Part shown: one piece after another, positions 63,328 to 64,000 of the stretch | Numbering within the stretch: the first letter of the stretch is position 1 | Layout of the letters: every line of letters starts with the position of its first letter | Assembly: GCA_030374805.1 (NCBI GenBank) | Contig: JARGSG010000207.1 | Span: forward strand, 558,001 to 622,000 | DNA from: Gracilaria gracilis | Lineage: Eukaryota > Rhodophyta > Florideophyceae > Gracilariales > Gracilariaceae | Reading direction: 5' to 3' | DNA length: 64,000 nt | The notes under the pieces: generated by a model | What the model was told of the DNA's origin: nothing | Databases searched by the model: none | The model's input: the letters and a program-made list of their open reading frames with translations, nothing else | Made by a program: the position numbers and the translations under genes

Positions 63328-64000
63328 TTACCTGCCGGCATACTGTGGCTTAGATCGCTGAGGATACCCTTTCATCCCTGGAATCTTCCGCTCCCCAAGT
63401 ACAAAACTTTTACATACCTCATACGAACTCAACCCAATCGCTGCGAATAGCGCAGCCCAAACCATTCGTGGACGAATGCCCACAAACAAACCACGCATAC
63501 CATCGCGACGCACTACTTCTCGAATAGCTGGTAAAATCGCAGTTCCAGGTTTGATAGCACCCGTTGCAAATCGTGTCTTGATCACATCCATCGGTGTTGT
63601 GCATGCGCTGGACGTAACGCCTGCAATAGACCCAGCTGCGATAAACTCTGAAAACGTTAGCGGCCGTTCTAAGTCACCTCCTCTAAATCTTCGAATCGCA
63701 AGTTTTGCTTCTTCATAAATTGCAAAACGTAGCATTGTGGAAGGAATGTTACGCAGCAATGTTGCCTTGTATCCCCTGTACAAACCTGCAGGTCCAGAGT
63801 TTCGAAGAATGCTCAACGCTGCTGTGAAGAAGTTTGCGGCTTCTACTCCGGATTGCATTCGTTGTTTCACCACTTCTTTCGGTACGAACAATACAGAGGA
63901 AGCCACGTTTCCACATGCAGCAGATATAGCCGTCAGTGAAACTCTGGTACTCGTCTTTTGAAACGAGCGAGGTGATACTTGCGCGAAGCTACTCTTTGCA
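63328..64000 (-). CDS. Mitochondrial carrier, SAM-transporter-like, 5' partial
   Basis: The frame is open from the right window edge to the stop at 63328, so the N-terminal third is missing. Two carrier repeats are visible: VPKEVVKQRMQSG with helix and GLYRGYKATLLRNIPSTMLR, then TTPMDVIKTRFATG and GLFVGIRPRMVWAALFAAIG. Each has the Px[DE]xx[KR] signature. The VPKEVVKQR sequence is characteristic of S-adenosylmethionine carriers (SLC25A26/SAMC), which exchange SAM for S-adenosylhomocysteine across the inner membrane of mitochondria, and of plastids in plants. Other SLC25 members cannot be ruled out without the first repeat. Confidence 0.8.
   Translation of the reverse strand, partial: AKSSFAQVSPRSFQKTSTRVSLTAISAACGNVASSVLFVPKEVVKQRMQSGVEAANFFTAALSILRNSGPAGLYRGYKATLLRNIPSTMLRFAIYEEAKLAIRRFRGGDLERPLTFSEFIAAGSIAGVTSSACTTPMDVIKTRFATGAIKPGTAILPAIREVVRRDGMRGLFVGIRPRMVWAALFAAIGLSSYEVCKSFVLGERKIPGMKGYPQRSKPQYAGR

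Noticed and set aside
1-64000. CRISPR arrays, bacterial operons and ribosome-binding sites
   Set aside because: No regularly spaced repeats; introns and eukaryote-specific genes exclude a bacterial origin.

Overview
The window is nuclear DNA of a photosynthetic eukaryote. Several genes carry canonical GT-AG introns of about 80-320 bp, and the set includes VIPP1, VPS25, tubulin cofactor A, MZT1, a p24 cargo receptor, PEX14 and an E2F with two DNA-binding domains. VIPP1 with an N-terminal extension points to a plastid. A compact algal genome, possibly a red alga, fits best, but nothing seen fixes the lineage.

Positions 1-28672 are a nested transposon graveyard. From the left it holds a decayed Ty1/copia element on the minus strand (<1-5883) and a Tnp2/Plavaka-like transposase remnant (about 5990-7075). 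Next come the two genes typical of PIF/Harbinger elements (transposase 7424-8519 plus, Myb/SANT-like 12654-13632 minus), with intronless fragments of two host genes, RPB2 and a Rab6-type GTPase, lying between them. Last is a 14.5-kb piggyBac-type element (14166-28668) with 366-bp terminal inverted repeats and a CTAA target duplication. A 9397-bp chromodomain Ty3/gypsy element (17769-27165, 508-bp LTRs, CTGCG duplication) is inserted inside it.

The most interesting object is that piggyBac-type element. Without the gypsy it would be about 5.1 kb. Its coding parts read in order: two Asp motifs of a DDE/D transposase, a PD-(D/E)XK nuclease-like domain, the KGGVD motif that carries the third catalytic Asp in piggyBac, and a C-terminal cysteine-rich domain. 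Removing the gypsy and one target-site copy restores the reading frame across the insertion. A nuclease therefore appears to sit inside a piggyBac-like transposase, between the second and third catalytic residues.

Positions 29842-64000 are gene-rich host DNA with little intergenic space. In order: p24 receptor (-), VIPP1 (+), Yae1-like (-), SelO (-), a small two-exon gene with a 5-nt first coding exon (+), a nuclear disordered protein (-), a MITE-like inverted-repeat element and a GA microsatellite, an LSD1/polyamine-oxidase-like protein (-), a Sel1-repeat protein (+), VPS25 (-), mitochondrial intermediate peptidase (+), PEX14 (+), a GlmU-like nucleotidyltransferase (+), TBCA (-), MZT1 (-), an E2F7/8/DEL-type repressor (+), ATP sulfurylase (-), riboflavin kinase (+) and a SAM-carrier-like mitochondrial carrier (-, running off the window). 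The spliced models for Yae1-like, the small gene, VPS25, PEX14, TBCA, MZT1 and E2F were built here by hand from splice sites and protein similarity. TBCA, MZT1 and E2F are adjacent, act in microtubule or cell-cycle functions, and lie next to E2F-type sites.
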